64,000 nucleotides of DNA from Geobacter sp. AOG1 (GTDB taxonomy: Bacteria > Desulfobacterota > Desulfuromonadia > Geobacterales > Geobacteraceae). Made by a program: the position numbers and the translations under genes. Positions within the stretch are counted from its first letter, which is position 1. Every line of letters begins with the position of its first letter. Under the pieces are notes generated by a model. The model was not told the DNA's origin and made no database searches. It saw only the letters and a list, made by a program, of their open reading frames with translations. This document shows, one piece after another, positions 40,843 through 50,351 of this stretch. The stretch spans positions 3,075,521 through 3,139,520 of the forward strand of contig NZ_BLIZ01000001.1 of NCBI RefSeq assembly GCF_019972315.1, in the 5' to 3' direction.

Positions 40843-42192
40843 ATGATGCCCCAGCGTATATACTCCCTGAACGATGCCCCCGTTGCCGCGGGTCCGGTCG
40901 TCTACTGGATGAGCCGCGACCAGCGGGTGGCCGACAACTGGGCGCTTGTCCATGCCCAGGCCCTGGCGCTGGAACGAAGGGTGCCCCTGACCGTGGTTTT
41001 CACGCTGGCGCCGGCATTTCTCGGCGCAACGCTTCGCCAGTACGCCTTCATGCTGAGGGGATTGGTGCAAACAGCCCGTCGCCTCGCCGATCTGAGCATC
41101 CCCTTCCAGCTTCTCCACGGCGAGCCGGCAGACGAAATCTGCCGCTTTACCCAGCTCCACCACATCGGGGCGGTGGTGACCGATTTTGACCCCCTGCGCA
41201 TCAAGCGTGCCTGGCGGGAAGAGGTCGCCCGACGGCTCGAAGTGGCTGTTATTGAGGTGGATACCCACAATATCGTGCCATGTCGGCTGGCATCGGCAAA
41301 ACAGGAGTTCGGCGCCTACACCATCCGCCCCAAAATCCAGCGACTGCTCCCCGATTTTCTCCATGAGTTCCCAACTCCGATTCGCCATCCCATTCCCTGG
41401 GCATCCCCCACAGACACATTTTCGATCGAACCTGTCCTGAAAGCACTCGCCGTTGATCACACGGTGCCTGAAGTAGCCTGGCTCCCACCGGGAGAAGCGG
41501 AGGGGCACGAACGGCTGGCAACATTCATCGCCCATGGTCTCGCCAGCTACGACAGTCGGCGCAATGACCCTTGCGTGGACGGCCAGTCGGGGCTTTCACC
41601 TTATCTGCACTTCGGTCAGTTGGCCCCCCAGCGGGTGGCGTTGGAGGTGCGCCGTCATCACCCCCATTCCCCCTCTGCCCAGGCCTTTCTGGAGGAGTTG
41701 ATCGTGCGGCGGGAGTTGTCGGACAATTTCTGTCTGTACAACCCCTTTTATGACAGCGTGCAGGGATTCCCGGCCTGGGGAGTGCGATCCCACGATGAAC
41801 ACCGCCACGACCGGCGCGAGTATGTCTATTCGAGGGAGCAGTTCACGACGGCCGCCACCCACGATCCGCTCTGGAACGCGGCCCAGCGGGAAATGGTTAC
41901 GACCGGAAAGATGCACGGCTACCTGCGTATGTACTGGGCAAAAAAAATTCTGGAGTGGACGCCGACTCCGGAAGACGCCATGGCAACCGCAATCTACCTG
42001 AACGACAGGTACCAGTTGGACGGCCGCGACCCCAACGGCTACGCGGGAATCGCCTGGAGCATCGGCGGGGTCCATGATCGGGCATGGGGCAACCGCCCTG
42101 TTTTCGGGAAAATTCGTTACATGAACGCGGCTGGGTGCGCGAGAAAGTTCGATGTGCGTGAGTATATCCGGCGCTATCAGCGTGACGATTGA
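40843..42192 (+). CDS. phr: Class II deoxyribodipyrimidine (CPD) photolyase
   Basis: Repairs cyclobutane pyrimidine dimers using blue light and FADH-. 449 residues: N-terminal alpha/beta antenna domain (YWMSRDQRVADNWALVHAQA) and C-terminal FAD domain. GKMHGYLRMYWAKKILEWT and DPNGYAGIAWSIGGVHDRAW are class II signatures that contain FAD- and tryptophan-chain contacts. Two ATGs (40843, 40846) are equally possible; no clear ribosome site. It lies alone on the plus strand after the metal locus. Confidence 0.94.
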   Translation: MMPQRIYSLNDAPVAAGPVVYWMSRDQRVADNWALVHAQALALERRVPLTVVFTLAPAFLGATLRQYAFMLRGLVQTARRLADLSIPFQLLHGEPADEICRFTQLHHIGAVVTDFDPLRIKRAWREEVARRLEVAVIEVDTHNIVPCRLASAKQEFGAYTIRPKIQRLLPDFLHEFPTPIRHPIPWASPTDTFSIEPVLKALAVDHTVPEVAWLPPGEAEGHERLATFIAHGLASYDSRRNDPCVDGQSGLSPYLHFGQLAPQRVALEVRRHHPHSPSAQAFLEELIVRRELSDNFCLYNPFYDSVQGFPAWGVRSHDEHRHDRREYVYSREQFTTAATHDPLWNAAQREMVTTGKMHGYLRMYWAKKILEWTPTPEDAMATAIYLNDRYQLDGRDPNGYAGIAWSIGGVHDRAWGNRPVFGKIRYMNAAGCARKFDVREYIRRYQRDD

Positions 42193-42231
42193 GACGACGG
42201 ACTATTTGCCGGCGCATTTCAAGGGGGAGTC

Positions 42232-43179
42232 GTGACGAGTCAGATAAGGATTGGTGTCAGTTCCTGCCTGCTGGGGGAAAAAGTCCGCTACGACGGTGGA
42301 CACAAGCATGACCGGTATCTAACCGATACCCTCGGCCGGTTTTTCCAGTTCGTGCCGGTCTGCCCTGAAGTTGAGTGCGGCATGCCGATCCCGCGTGAGG
42401 CGATGCGCCTCGAAGGGGACCCCGCCAGCCCCCGCCTGGTGACCAATCGGACCGGTATCGACAAGACCTGCCAGATGCTCGATTTCTGCAGGAAGAAGGT
42501 AGTGGAACTGGAAGGCGAAGACCTCTGCGGTTTTATCTTCAAAAAGGATTCCCCCAGCTCCGGCCTGTTCCGGGTCAAGGTCTACAACCAGGGGATACCT
42601 GCAAAAAGCGGCAGCGGACTGTTTGCCGCCGCGGTGGTCCGCCATTTCCCCCTCCTCCCGGTGGAAGAGGAAGGGCGCCTCAACGACCCGCTCATCCGGG
42701 AGAACTTCATCGAGCGGGTCTTCACCCTGCGCCGCTGGAAGGATTTCCTGCGGGGAGAGAAAAGTGTCGGCGCACTGGTCGCGTTCCATACGTCCCACAA
42801 ACTCCTCGTCATGGCCCACAGCCCCAGCCATTACCGGGAAATGGGGGCATTGGTCGCCCATGGCACGGAGATACCGCTGGACCAACTGCTCGAACGCTAC
42901 CGGCACCTCCTCATGGAGGCCATGGCCCTCCATGCCACCGTCAGCAAACAGACCAACGTGCTCCACCATATCATGGGGTATTTCAAGAAGGTTTTGACGT
43001 CGGCCGAAAAAGCAGAGTTGGTGGAGACCATCACCCGATACCACAATCATCTCGTACCACTCATCGTCCCCTTGACCCTCCTCACTCACTACGTGACCAA
43101 ATACAACCAACCCTACCTGAGGGAGCAGATATACCTTACCCCCCACCCTGCCGAGTTGATGCTGAGAAACCACGTATAA
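42232..43179 (+). CDS. DUF523-YbgA (DUF1722) fusion protein
   Basis: 315 residues. The N-terminal DUF523 domain (about 1-145) has SSCLLGEKVRYDGGHK, VCPEVECGMPIPREAMRLEG and FKKDSPSSG. The C-terminal YbgA/DUF1722 domain (about 160-315) has LVAFHTSHKLLVMAHSPSHY and HLVPLIVPLTLLTHYV. YbgA-type proteins are often encoded next to photolyases in bacteria, as here, but the biochemical role is not established. Start is GTG 42232 behind a strong AAGGGGGAG site. Confidence 0.88.
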   Translation: MTSQIRIGVSSCLLGEKVRYDGGHKHDRYLTDTLGRFFQFVPVCPEVECGMPIPREAMRLEGDPASPRLVTNRTGIDKTCQMLDFCRKKVVELEGEDLCGFIFKKDSPSSGLFRVKVYNQGIPAKSGSGLFAAAVVRHFPLLPVEEEGRLNDPLIRENFIERVFTLRRWKDFLRGEKSVGALVAFHTSHKLLVMAHSPSHYREMGALVAHGTEIPLDQLLERYRHLLMEAMALHATVSKQTNVLHHIMGYFKKVLTSAEKAELVETITRYHNHLVPLIVPLTLLTHYVTKYNQPYLREQIYLTPHPAELMLRNHV

Positions 43180-43264
43180 TTCTGGGAATAATTGGCACGA
43201 CTGGACCACGGGACAAAACGAGATATACTTTACCAAAAGATTTTCTTCGCAGAATGGAGTAGTT

Positions 43265-43639
43265 ATGGAAAAGCGCCGTTTCAAACGACTGAGTTATTGC
43301 GCTGAGGCAGACCTCTCCTGCAACGGCAAGGAGTTACAGGGTTCCGTGGAAAACCTCAGTTTCAAAGGGCTGTATTTCCGGTCCGACACCCCCCTCCCCA
43401 CCTGCAAAACGGCGGATATCACCGTCCACTTCATCGGCAGGGCATCCCCCCTTGTCATTCACCTTGAGGGAGCCGTCGTCTGGCGGACGGAACAGGGAAT
43501 CGGCATGGAGTACACTCGCACCGACCCACGCTCCTTCTCCCGGCTCAAAAACATTCTTGCGTATAATTACAAAGCCCCGGAAGAGTTCAGCGACGAATTC
43601 CGCCACAGCGCGACAATCCTCGAACGGCAGGATTCCTGA
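43265..43639 (+). CDS. PilZ-domain protein (c-di-GMP effector)
   Basis: 124 residues carrying the two c-di-GMP-binding PilZ motifs: RRFKR at residues 4-8 (RxxxR) and NLSFKG at 30-35 ((D/N)xSxxG). A beta-barrel and a helical tail follow. It should bind c-di-GMP in the cytoplasm and act on an unknown partner. Monocistronic on the plus strand, convergent with glyA; a shared terminator lies at 43664. Together with the riboswitch at 28980, it is the second c-di-GMP sensor in the window. Confidence 0.92.
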   Translation: MEKRRFKRLSYCAEADLSCNGKELQGSVENLSFKGLYFRSDTPLPTCKTADITVHFIGRASPLVIHLEGAVVWRTEQGIGMEYTRTDPRSFSRLKNILAYNYKAPEEFSDEFRHSATILERQDS

Positions 43640-43663
43640 ACCAGTCCTACCTAGCGCGACAAC

Positions 43664-43698
43664 AAAAAAAAGGGACAACGCATGTTGTCCCTTTTTTT
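43664..43698. terminator. Bidirectional terminator between PilZ gene and glyA
   Basis: GGGACAAC/GTTGTCCC stem flanked by eight A and seven T, serving both convergent genes. Confidence 0.92.
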
Positions 43699-43718
43699 GT
43701 TTCATAGGAGAAAATCGC

Positions 43719-44966
43719 TTACTGGAGTCGGTTGGCGTAGAGCGGAAAGCGCCGCATGAGCGCGTTAACCCGTCCCTTGACCTCCGCCAGTTTAGTCTCG
43801 TCCGCCACATTGGCAAGGACATCGGCAATACAGCTGGCCACCTCTTCCATCTCCTTCTCCTTGAGCCCGTGGCTTGTCGCTGCCGGGGTACCGATCCGGA
43901 TGCCGGAGGTGACGAAGGGGGAGCGAGTCTCAAACGGCACGGTGTTCTTGTTCACGGTGATTCCCGCCCGGTCGAGTGCCTCCTCGGCCACCTTGCCGGT
44001 CAGTTCGGTGCCGGAAAGGTCCATCAGCATAAGATGGTTGTCCGTACCGCCGGAAACCAGCTTGAATCCACGCGCCATGAGCCCCGTCGCAAGTGACTGG
44101 GCGTTCTTGACAATCTGCTGCTGGTAGGTCTTGAATTCGGGGGCAAGGGCCTCCTTGAAGGCCACCGCCTTGGCAGCGATCACGTGCATGAGCGGCCCCC
44201 CCTGGATACCGGGGAAGATATTGGAGTTGAGGGACTTGGCGAACTCTTCCCTACAGAGAATCATACCACCGCGGGGGCCACGCAGGGTCTTGTGGGTGGT
44301 GGTCGTAACGAATTCGGCAAAGGGTACGGGGCTCGGATGGAGACCGGCAGCGACAAGCCCGGCGATGTGAGCCATGTCTACCATCACCACGGCGCCTACT
44401 TTGTCGGCAATCCTGCGGAAAGCAGCAAAATCAAGAATACGCGGATAGGCGCTCGCCCCCACCACGATCATCTTCGGCTTGTGCTCCACCGCAAGCCGCT
44501 CCACCTCATCATAATCGATAGTCTGGGTCTCCGGGGAAACACCATAGGGGACCACATTGAAGAAGCGTCCCGAGAAATTCACCGGGCTGCCATGGGTGAG
44601 ATGGCCGCCATGGGAAAGATTCATCCCGAGGATGGTGTCTCCCGGCTTGAGCGCGGTAAAATAGACCGCCATGTTGGCCTGGGAGCCGGAGTGAGGCTGC
44701 ACGTTGGCATGGTCCGCGCCGAACAGTTCCTTCGCCCGCTCTATGGCCAGGTTTTCGACGATGTCCACATGGTGGCAGCCGCCGTAGTAGCGCTTGCCCG
44801 GATATCCTTCGGCATACTTATTGGTGAGCACCGAACCCTGGGCCTCCATGACCGCTTCGGAAACGAAATTCTCCGAGGCAATCAACTCCAGATTATATTC
44901 CTGCCGCTCGGTTTCAAGCCGGATGGCACGGGCCACATCCGGGTCAAACGATTCCAGAAAAGACAT
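43719..44966 (-). CDS. glyA: Serine hydroxymethyltransferase
   Basis: PLP enzyme making glycine and 5,10-methylene-THF from serine; main one-carbon source. 415 residues, usual length. The PLP lysine lies in [18 protein letters not shown]. Other signatures are [14 protein letters not shown] and [18 protein letters not shown] 44966 has AAGGAG upstream; longer frames extend into the rpiB region and are not used. Last gene of the fatty-acid/rpiB unit, behind an internal hairpin at 44990. Confidence 0.97.
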   Translation of the reverse strand: MSFLESFDPDVARAIRLETERQEYNLELIASENFVSEAVMEAQGSVLTNKYAEGYPGKRYYGGCHHVDIVENLAIERAKELFGADHANVQPHSGSQANMAVYFTALKPGDTILGMNLSHGGHLTHGSPVNFSGRFFNVVPYGVSPETQTIDYDEVERLAVEHKPKMIVVGASAYPRILDFAAFRRIADKVGAVVMVDMAHIAGLVAAGLHPSPVPFAEFVTTTTHKTLRGPRGGMILCREEFAKSLNSNIFPGIQGGPLMHVIAAKAVAFKEALAPEFKTYQQQIVKNAQSLATGLMARGFKLVSGGTDNHLMLMDLSGTELTGKVAEEALDRAGITVNKNTVPFETRSPFVTSGIRIGTPAATSHGLKEKEMEEVASCIADVLANVADETKLAEVKGRVNALMRRFPLYANRLQ

Positions 44967-44989
44967 ACGGTCGCTCCTTGAAGGTTTTG

Positions 44990-45020
44990 AAAAAAGGAAA
45001 CGGGACCTTGCAAGTCCCGT
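44990..45020 (-). terminator. Hairpin with T-tract between rpiB and glyA
   Basis: On the minus strand ACGGGACTTGCAAGGTCCCGT is followed by TTCCTTTTTTC. It may be a partial terminator that lowers glyA read-through. Confidence 0.65.
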
Positions 45021-45045
45021 CGGCATTACGGTGTAACCGGCAATG

Positions 45046-45492
45046 TTATTTGTACAGGTCCCGCTCCAGGGCAGTAATCTTGTCGAGGCGTCCCTGGTGT
45101 CGTCCACCTTCGAAGGTGGCGTCGAGCCAGATGGACACCATGCTCCGCGCCTTGTCAGCATCAAGCACACGTCCGCCGAGCACCAGGATGTTGGCGTTGT
45201 TGTGCTCCTTCGCCATCTGGGCCATGAAAGCATCGGTAACGAGGGCGGCCCGCACCCGCGGATATTTGTTGGCGACGATGGACATCCCTATACCGGTGCC
45301 GCAGAAAAGGATTCCCTTCTCCACCTCTCCGGAAGATATCTTACGCGCCACCTTTTCGCCGAAATCGGGGTAATCCACTGAATTGCCGTTATCGGTACCG
45401 CAATCGACCACGGCAACACCGCGCTCACGGAGAAGTTCCTTTATGGACTCCTTGAGCTCAAGACCCCCGTGATCACTTCCCAACGCAATCAT
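45046..45492 (-). CDS. rpiB: Ribose 5-phosphate isomerase B
   Basis: Interconverts ribose 5-phosphate and ribulose 5-phosphate. 148 residues of the RpiB/LacAB fold: [16 protein letters not shown] at the N-terminus, active-site Cys in [19 protein letters not shown], and [16 protein letters not shown] 45492 is used; a GTG one codon earlier is also possible. Seven bases separate it from the end of fabF. Confidence 0.95.
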   Translation of the reverse strand: MIALGSDHGGLELKESIKELLRERGVAVVDCGTDNGNSVDYPDFGEKVARKISSGEVEKGILFCGTGIGMSIVANKYPRVRAALVTDAFMAQMAKEHNNANILVLGGRVLDADKARSMVSIWLDATFEGGRHQGRLDKITALERDLYK

Positions 45493-45501
45493 CACTTCCC
45501 C

Positions 45502-46734
45502 CTACACTTTCTTAAAGAGTAATGTGGCGTTGGTGCCGCCGAAACCGAAGTTGTTGCTCATGGCACAGCTGACCTTGGCATCCCGCGCCGTGTTCGGTAC
45601 GTAGTCGAGGTTACATTCGGGGTCAGGCTCGTTGTAGTTGATGGTTGGAGGAACGACCCCCTTCTCCATCGCCATGAGAGTGAAAACAGCCTCCATGCCA
45701 CCGGCGGCACCGAGGGCATGCCCGGTCATCGACTTGGTGGACGAAACCATGAGCTTCTTCGTGTGGTCGCCGAACACCGTGTTAATAGCCATGGATTCGT
45801 AAAGGTCGTTCATCGGCGTGGAGGTGCCGTGGGCGTTAATGTAATCCACATCCGTCGGGTTAAGCCCGGCGTTTTTGAGGGCCATGGACATGCAGCGTGC
45901 AGCCCCCTCCCCTCCCGGTGCCGGAGCAGTGAGGTGATAGGCGTCACCGGTAAGACCGTAGCCGACGACCTCGGCATAAATTTTCGCACCCCGTTTTTTT
46001 GCGGATTCGTATTCTTCAAGAACGACAATGCCCGCCCCTTCACTCAGGACGAAGCCGTCGCGGTTCTTGTCGAAGGGACGTGATGCTGCCTCTGGATTGT
46101 CATTATTGGTGGACAGCGCCTTCATGACCGCAAAACCGCCGATTCCCAGCGGGGTAACGGTTGATTCCGTACCGCCGGCGATCATGGCATCCGCGTCTCC
46201 CCGCCGGATAATATGGTAGGCATCGCCGATGGAATGGGTTGCCGTCGCGCAGGCGGACACCGATGATATATTGGGTCCCTTGGCACCGTACTTGATAGAG
46301 ATATGCCCCGGAGCAAGGTTGATGATCAGCATCGGAATGAAAAACGGCGAAATCTTCTTGTAGCCACCTTCCAGCAGCGCGGTATGGTACTTCTCGATGG
46401 TAGGGAGACCACCAAGACCGGCGCCCACCAGTACCCCCACACGCTCCGCGTTGCTTTCGTCGATGACGAGTCCGGCATCTTCCATGGCATAATGGGCGGC
46501 GCCCAGGGAATACTGGATGAAGAGATCCATCTTCTTGATCTCTTTCTTGTCGATGTAATCCTCTGGATTGAAATCCTTGACTTCACCGGCAATCCGGACC
46601 GGCATGTCGGTGGCGTCAAACCTGGTAATTTGGGCAATCCCCGACTTGCCGGCAACGAGTGAATCCCAGTTCTTCCTGTTACCGCATCCCAACGGGGATA
46701 CAACGCCGACCCCGGTCACTACAACTCTTCTCAT
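45502..46734 (-). CDS. fabF: Beta-ketoacyl-ACP synthase II
   Basis: Condenses malonyl-ACP with acyl-ACP in chain elongation. 410 residues with the Cys-His-His set of [22 protein letters not shown] (nucleophile Cys), [12 protein letters not shown] and [31 protein letters not shown] starts at ATG 46734 with GAGGAGAATG upstream. Downstream of acpP, separated by a terminator-like hairpin. Confidence 0.97.
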   Translation of the reverse strand: MRRVVVTGVGVVSPLGCGNRKNWDSLVAGKSGIAQITRFDATDMPVRIAGEVKDFNPEDYIDKKEIKKMDLFIQYSLGAAHYAMEDAGLVIDESNAERVGVLVGAGLGGLPTIEKYHTALLEGGYKKISPFFIPMLIINLAPGHISIKYGAKGPNISSVSACATATHSIGDAYHIIRRGDADAMIAGGTESTVTPLGIGGFAVMKALSTNNDNPEAASRPFDKNRDGFVLSEGAGIVVLEEYESAKKRGAKIYAEVVGYGLTGDAYHLTAPAPGGEGAARCMSMALKNAGLNPTDVDYINAHGTSTPMNDLYESMAINTVFGDHTKKLMVSSTKSMTGHALGAAGGMEAVFTLMAMEKGVVPPTINYNEPDPECNLDYVPNTARDAKVSCAMSNNFGFGGTNATLLFKKV

Positions 46735-46790
46735 AAACGCATTCTCCTCGACATCAACATCGGTTCAAAATGGATGACACCTTTCCAAAG

Positions 46791-46816
46791 AGAAAAGGGG
46801 AAGATATGTCTTCCCC
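46791..46816 (-). terminator. Hairpin with T-tract between acpP and fabF
   Basis: Minus strand: GGGGAAGACATATCTTCCCC followed by TTTTCTC, 12 bases after the acpP stop. Probably a partial terminator giving extra acpP transcript. Confidence 0.7.
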
Positions 46817-46827
46817 TCCGGTATCAA

Positions 46828-47061
46828 TCAGGTATGGTCGGTAATATAGTCGACGGCGTCCTGAACGGACTGGATCTTCTCGGCGTCTTCATCGGAGATT
46901 TCGATATCGAACTCTTCTTCAAGGGCCATGACAAGCTCAACAGTGTCGAGGGAATCGGCACCCAGATCATCCATGAAGGAAGCTTCGTTGGTCACCTGAG
47001 CCTCATCAACGCCGAGCTGTTCGGCTACGATCTCTTTTACTCTTTTGTCAATCGTTGACAT
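46828..47061 (-). CDS. acpP: Acyl carrier protein
   Basis: Acidic 77-residue carrier with the phosphopantetheine serine in [19 protein letters not shown]. Helix I is [13 protein letters not shown]. Typical order fabG-acpP-fabF. GGAGGTAG lies before the ATG. It carries acyl chains for the Fab enzymes and PlsX in this operon. Confidence 0.98.
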   Translation of the reverse strand: MSTIDKRVKEIVAEQLGVDEAQVTNEASFMDDLGADSLDTVELVMALEEEFDIEISDEDAEKIQSVQDAVDYITDHT

Positions 47062-47160
47062 TCTTTCTACCTCCGTTGTTTGTGTTTACCTTTTCAGGTT
47101 TCAATGACTAAGCAATGTAGCTACATAACATGAAACAGGGAAATTGCAAATGATATTTTT

Positions 47161-47898
47161 TTACATGTACATGCCGCCGTTTACCGACAAAACATGGCCG
47201 GTAATATATCCAGAAGCCTCTGACGTAAGGAATGTTACCGCGTTTGCAATATCCTCTGCCGTGCCGAGCCGTTCCAGGGGAATCTGAGCGGTCAGTTCGT
47301 CCCGCACCTTCTCCGGAAGGGCATCGGTCATCGCCGTGGCGATGAAGCCCGGGGCCACGGCATTGACCGTGACGTTGCGCTTCGCCAGTTCACGGGCATT
47401 GGATTTGGTAAGGCCGATGAGACCTGCCTTGCTGGCGCAGTAGTTGGCCTGGCCGGCGTTGCCCATCTGTCCGACGACCGACGCGATGTTGACGATCCGG
47501 CCGTAGCGCTGCTTGGCCATAACCTTGGATGCTGCGCGGGTGCAGAGGAACGCTCCCTTGAGGTTGACGGAAAGTACCGCGTCCCAGTCTTCATCCTTCA
47601 TCCGCAGGAGGAGACCGTCGCGCGTTATGCCGGCATTGTTGACCAGAATATCGACACGGCCGAACGCCTCCACCGCAGCGGATATCATCCGGTCCGCATC
47701 GTCGGCCACGGTTACGTTACCCACAACCGCCAGGGCTTTGACCCCCATTCCCTTCAGTTCCTCGACAACCGCTTCGGTTGCCGCCTGGTCGAGGTCAACG
47801 GCCACAATCGTAGCACCTGCAGCAGCAAGAGAAAAGGCGATACTTTTCCCTATTCCGCGGGAAGCACCCGTAATGACAGCTATCTTATCCTTTGGCAC
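47161..47898 (-). CDS. fabG: 3-oxoacyl-ACP reductase
   Basis: NADPH-dependent short-chain dehydrogenase reducing 3-ketoacyl-ACP. 245 residues: nucleotide-binding GASRGIGKSIAFSL, NNAGITRDGLLLRM, catalytic Ser in NIASVVGQMG and Tyr-Lys in YCASKAGLIGLTK. GGAGAGACC precedes ATG 47898. Followed by acpP after 99 bases. Confidence 0.97.
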   Translation of the reverse strand: MPKDKIAVITGASRGIGKSIAFSLAAAGATIVAVDLDQAATEAVVEELKGMGVKALAVVGNVTVADDADRMISAAVEAFGRVDILVNNAGITRDGLLLRMKDEDWDAVLSVNLKGAFLCTRAASKVMAKQRYGRIVNIASVVGQMGNAGQANYCASKAGLIGLTKSNARELAKRNVTVNAVAPGFIATAMTDALPEKVRDELTAQIPLERLGTAEDIANAVTFLTSEASGYITGHVLSVNGGMYM

Positions 47899-47940
47899 TG
47901 GTCTCTCCTTTCAGTCTAGAAATTCGTCAGCGATCGCCCG

Positions 47941-48375
47941 TTACTTATCGGCAAACGTCGCTTTCAGTCCACTTTCGGCCACAAGTTTGTCCGCCACGAA
48001 CGCCCGGCCGGTGAATGTCCAGATACCCCGTTTGCAGCCAACCGCCTCCAGTTCGAGACGCAACTGGTCTCCGGGGACAACCGGCTTGCGGAATTTTGCA
48101 TTGTCGATCCCGACAAAATAGGTCACCTTGGAACGAATGCTGTCGTCCGAGGAGAGATAGGCAAGTATCCCGGCCACCTGAGCCATCGCCTCGATGATGA
48201 GCACCCCTGGCATGACCGGGTGCCCGGGAAAGTGTCCCGGGAAAAAGGGCTCGTTACAGGTGACATTTTTGATGCCGACGATACGTTTGCCCGCTTCCAT
48301 TTCCACAATGCGGTCTACGAGCAGAAAGGGATAGCGATGGGGAAGAATCTTCATGATTTCATTGACGTCGAGCAT
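47941..48375 (-). CDS. fabZ: 3-hydroxyacyl-ACP dehydratase FabZ
   Basis: Removes water from 3-hydroxyacyl-ACP. 144 residues of the hotdog fold: [18 protein letters not shown], catalytic His in [22 protein letters not shown] 48375 (MLDVNEIMK) matches homologs and has GGAGAGG upstream. Unusual placement: fabZ more often lies in the lpx cluster, but here it is inserted between fabD and fabG. Confidence 0.95.
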   Translation of the reverse strand: MLDVNEIMKILPHRYPFLLVDRIVEMEAGKRIVGIKNVTCNEPFFPGHFPGHPVMPGVLIIEAMAQVAGILAYLSSDDSIRSKVTYFVGIDNAKFRKPVVPGDQLRLELEAVGCKRGIWTFTGRAFVADKLVAESGLKATFADK

Positions 48376-48412
48376 TGCCTCTCCCTCCATTCAAATAGGT
48401 AAAGTGTGGGAC

Positions 48413-49333
48413 TTAAGCAAAAAGAGCCGCAAGACCGGCCGCATCTTCAAAATTGGCAGTGGTGACTTCTTTATTGATCCGCTTCACCAGGCCGGACAGG
48501 ACTTTGCCGGGACCGATCTCGATAAACGAGGTGACACCAAGACTTACCATTTCCTGAACCGACGCGTCCCACAATACCGGCGCGCTCACCTGACGAACCA
48601 GCAGGTCCTTCACACGCCCCTTGTCACCGTTGACCTTCGCCTCCACATTGGTAACCACAGGAACCGCCAGATCGTTCAACGCAACACCGTCCAGCACCCC
48701 CGCAAGCCTTTCTCCGGCCGGCACCATGAGAGGAGAATGGAACGGTGCACTTACCGGCAGCAGCATAGCCTTCCTGAAACCCCGTCCCTTTGCGATCTCG
48801 ATGGCCCGGTTGACCGCGCCTGCGTGACCGGCAATCACAATCTGTCCGGGAGAATTAAAATTCGCCGGAGAAACCACCTCTCCCTGCGCCGCTTCGGTAC
48901 AGATCGCAGCAAGGACATCGGCCTCGATACTGAGTATGGCAGCCATGGCCCCTACGCCGACCGGTACCGCTTCCTGCATGAAGGCACCACGGGAACGGAC
49001 CGTCCGGAGCGCGTCACCGAACTCCATGGCACCGCTTGCCACGAGGGCGGAATATTCACCGAGGGAATGACCAGCCAGGTACGCAGCTGCATGGCCGGTT
49101 TCCGCCTTCAGAACCCGCAACGCGGCTACACTCGTGGCGAGAATCGCCGGCTGAGTGTTCGTGGTGAGCTTGAGGTCTTCTTCCGGCCCCTCGAAACAGA
49201 GTGTGGAAAGCTTGGCCCCCAGGGCGTCGTCAGCCTCGGCAAAGGTATGCCGGGCAAGAGAGAAATTGTCGGCCAGATTTTTCCCCATACCTGCATACTG
49301 GGACCCCTGACCGGGAAAAATGAATGCCTTCAT
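48413..49333 (-). CDS. fabD: Malonyl-CoA:ACP transacylase
   Basis: Transfers malonyl from CoA to ACP. 306 residues: FPGQGSQYAGMGKNL, nucleophile Ser in AGHSLGEYSALVASG, and His in SAPFHSPLMVPAGERL. Sits between fabH and fabZ in the operon. Confidence 0.97.
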   Translation of the reverse strand: MKAFIFPGQGSQYAGMGKNLADNFSLARHTFAEADDALGAKLSTLCFEGPEEDLKLTTNTQPAILATSVAALRVLKAETGHAAAYLAGHSLGEYSALVASGAMEFGDALRTVRSRGAFMQEAVPVGVGAMAAILSIEADVLAAICTEAAQGEVVSPANFNSPGQIVIAGHAGAVNRAIEIAKGRGFRKAMLLPVSAPFHSPLMVPAGERLAGVLDGVALNDLAVPVVTNVEAKVNGDKGRVKDLLVRQVSAPVLWDASVQEMVSLGVTSFIEIGPGKVLSGLVKRINKEVTTANFEDAAGLAALFA

Positions 49334-49350
49334 GGGAAATGGATTCCTTT

Positions 49351-50337
49351 CTAGGACTGCCAGCGCACCAGGACCGATCCCCAGGTGAGCCCGCCGCCGA
49401 AAGCGTCGAACAGCAGGAGGTCGTCTTTCCTGAGCCGACCGGACCGATTCACTTCATCGAGAGCAATCGGGATGGAGGCACCGGACGTGTTCCCGTAGCG
49501 TTCGAGATTGACGTAGACCTTGTCTCCATCCAGCCCGAGACGCTTGCCAATGGCATCGATTATGCGTCGGTTGGCCTGGTGGGGGATGAAAAGATCGATA
49601 TCGCCTACCGTCAGGTTGTTGGAATTCAGCGCTTCGTGGGCAACCTCTTCCATGGCCCGCACCGCCAGCTTGAACACCTCGTTACCCTGCATGGAAATAT
49701 AGATGAGCCTGTCGTCGAGCGTCTTCTGGGTCGCCGGATTGCGATTTCCGCACCCCCGCTGGCAGAGGAGCTCCCAGTAGCTGCCGTCACTGTGGATGTG
49801 GGTAGAAAGTATCCCAGCCTCCCCTTCCCTGGCCTCAACGACCACCGCACCGGCGCCATCACCAAACAGACAGCAGGTGTTCCGGTCAGTCCAGTCAACG
49901 ATACGGGAGAGGACCTCCGCCCCGATCACCAGGATCTTGCTGGCGGCGCCGCAGCGGATTGCCTTGTCCGCAAGGGAAAGGCCATAGAGAAAACCGGAGC
50001 AGGCTGCTGATATATCGAAGGCAGCTGCTTTCGTTGCTTTGAGGTTATGCTGCACGATACATGCGGTTGCAGGAAAGGGGAAATCGGGAGTAACGGTGGC
50101 GACGATAATCTGGTCAAGCTCATCCGCATGGACACCGGCCATCTGCAGGGCACCCTCGGCAGCCCGGGTGGCAAACATCGAGGTAAACTCGCCGTCTCCA
50201 GCTATATGCCGTTCCTTAATGCCAGTCCTGGTGGTTACCCATTCGTCGCTGGTATCCACCATTTTTTCCAGATCGAGATTGGTCAGAATCCTGTCGGGCA
50301 CCGCTGAACCGGTGCCGGTGATCGTAGCCCGCTGCAT
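49351..50337 (-). CDS. fabH: Beta-ketoacyl-ACP synthase III
   Basis: Starts fatty acid chains by condensing acetyl-CoA (or branched acyl-CoA) with malonyl-ACP. 328 residues: Cys nucleophile in AFDISAACSGFLYGLS, His in FIPHQANRRIIDAIG and Asn in RYGNTSGASIPIAL. I chose ATG 50337 with GGAG nearby over a GTG three codons earlier. Follows plsX by 14 bases. Confidence 0.97.
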   Translation of the reverse strand: MQRATITGTGSAVPDRILTNLDLEKMVDTSDEWVTTRTGIKERHIAGDGEFTSMFATRAAEGALQMAGVHADELDQIIVATVTPDFPFPATACIVQHNLKATKAAAFDISAACSGFLYGLSLADKAIRCGAASKILVIGAEVLSRIVDWTDRNTCCLFGDGAGAVVVEAREGEAGILSTHIHSDGSYWELLCQRGCGNRNPATQKTLDDRLIYISMQGNEVFKLAVRAMEEVAHEALNSNNLTVGDIDLFIPHQANRRIIDAIGKRLGLDGDKVYVNLERYGNTSGASIPIALDEVNRSGRLRKDDLLLFDAFGGGLTWGSVLVRWQS

Positions 50338-50351
50338 CCGCTCCACCTTAT

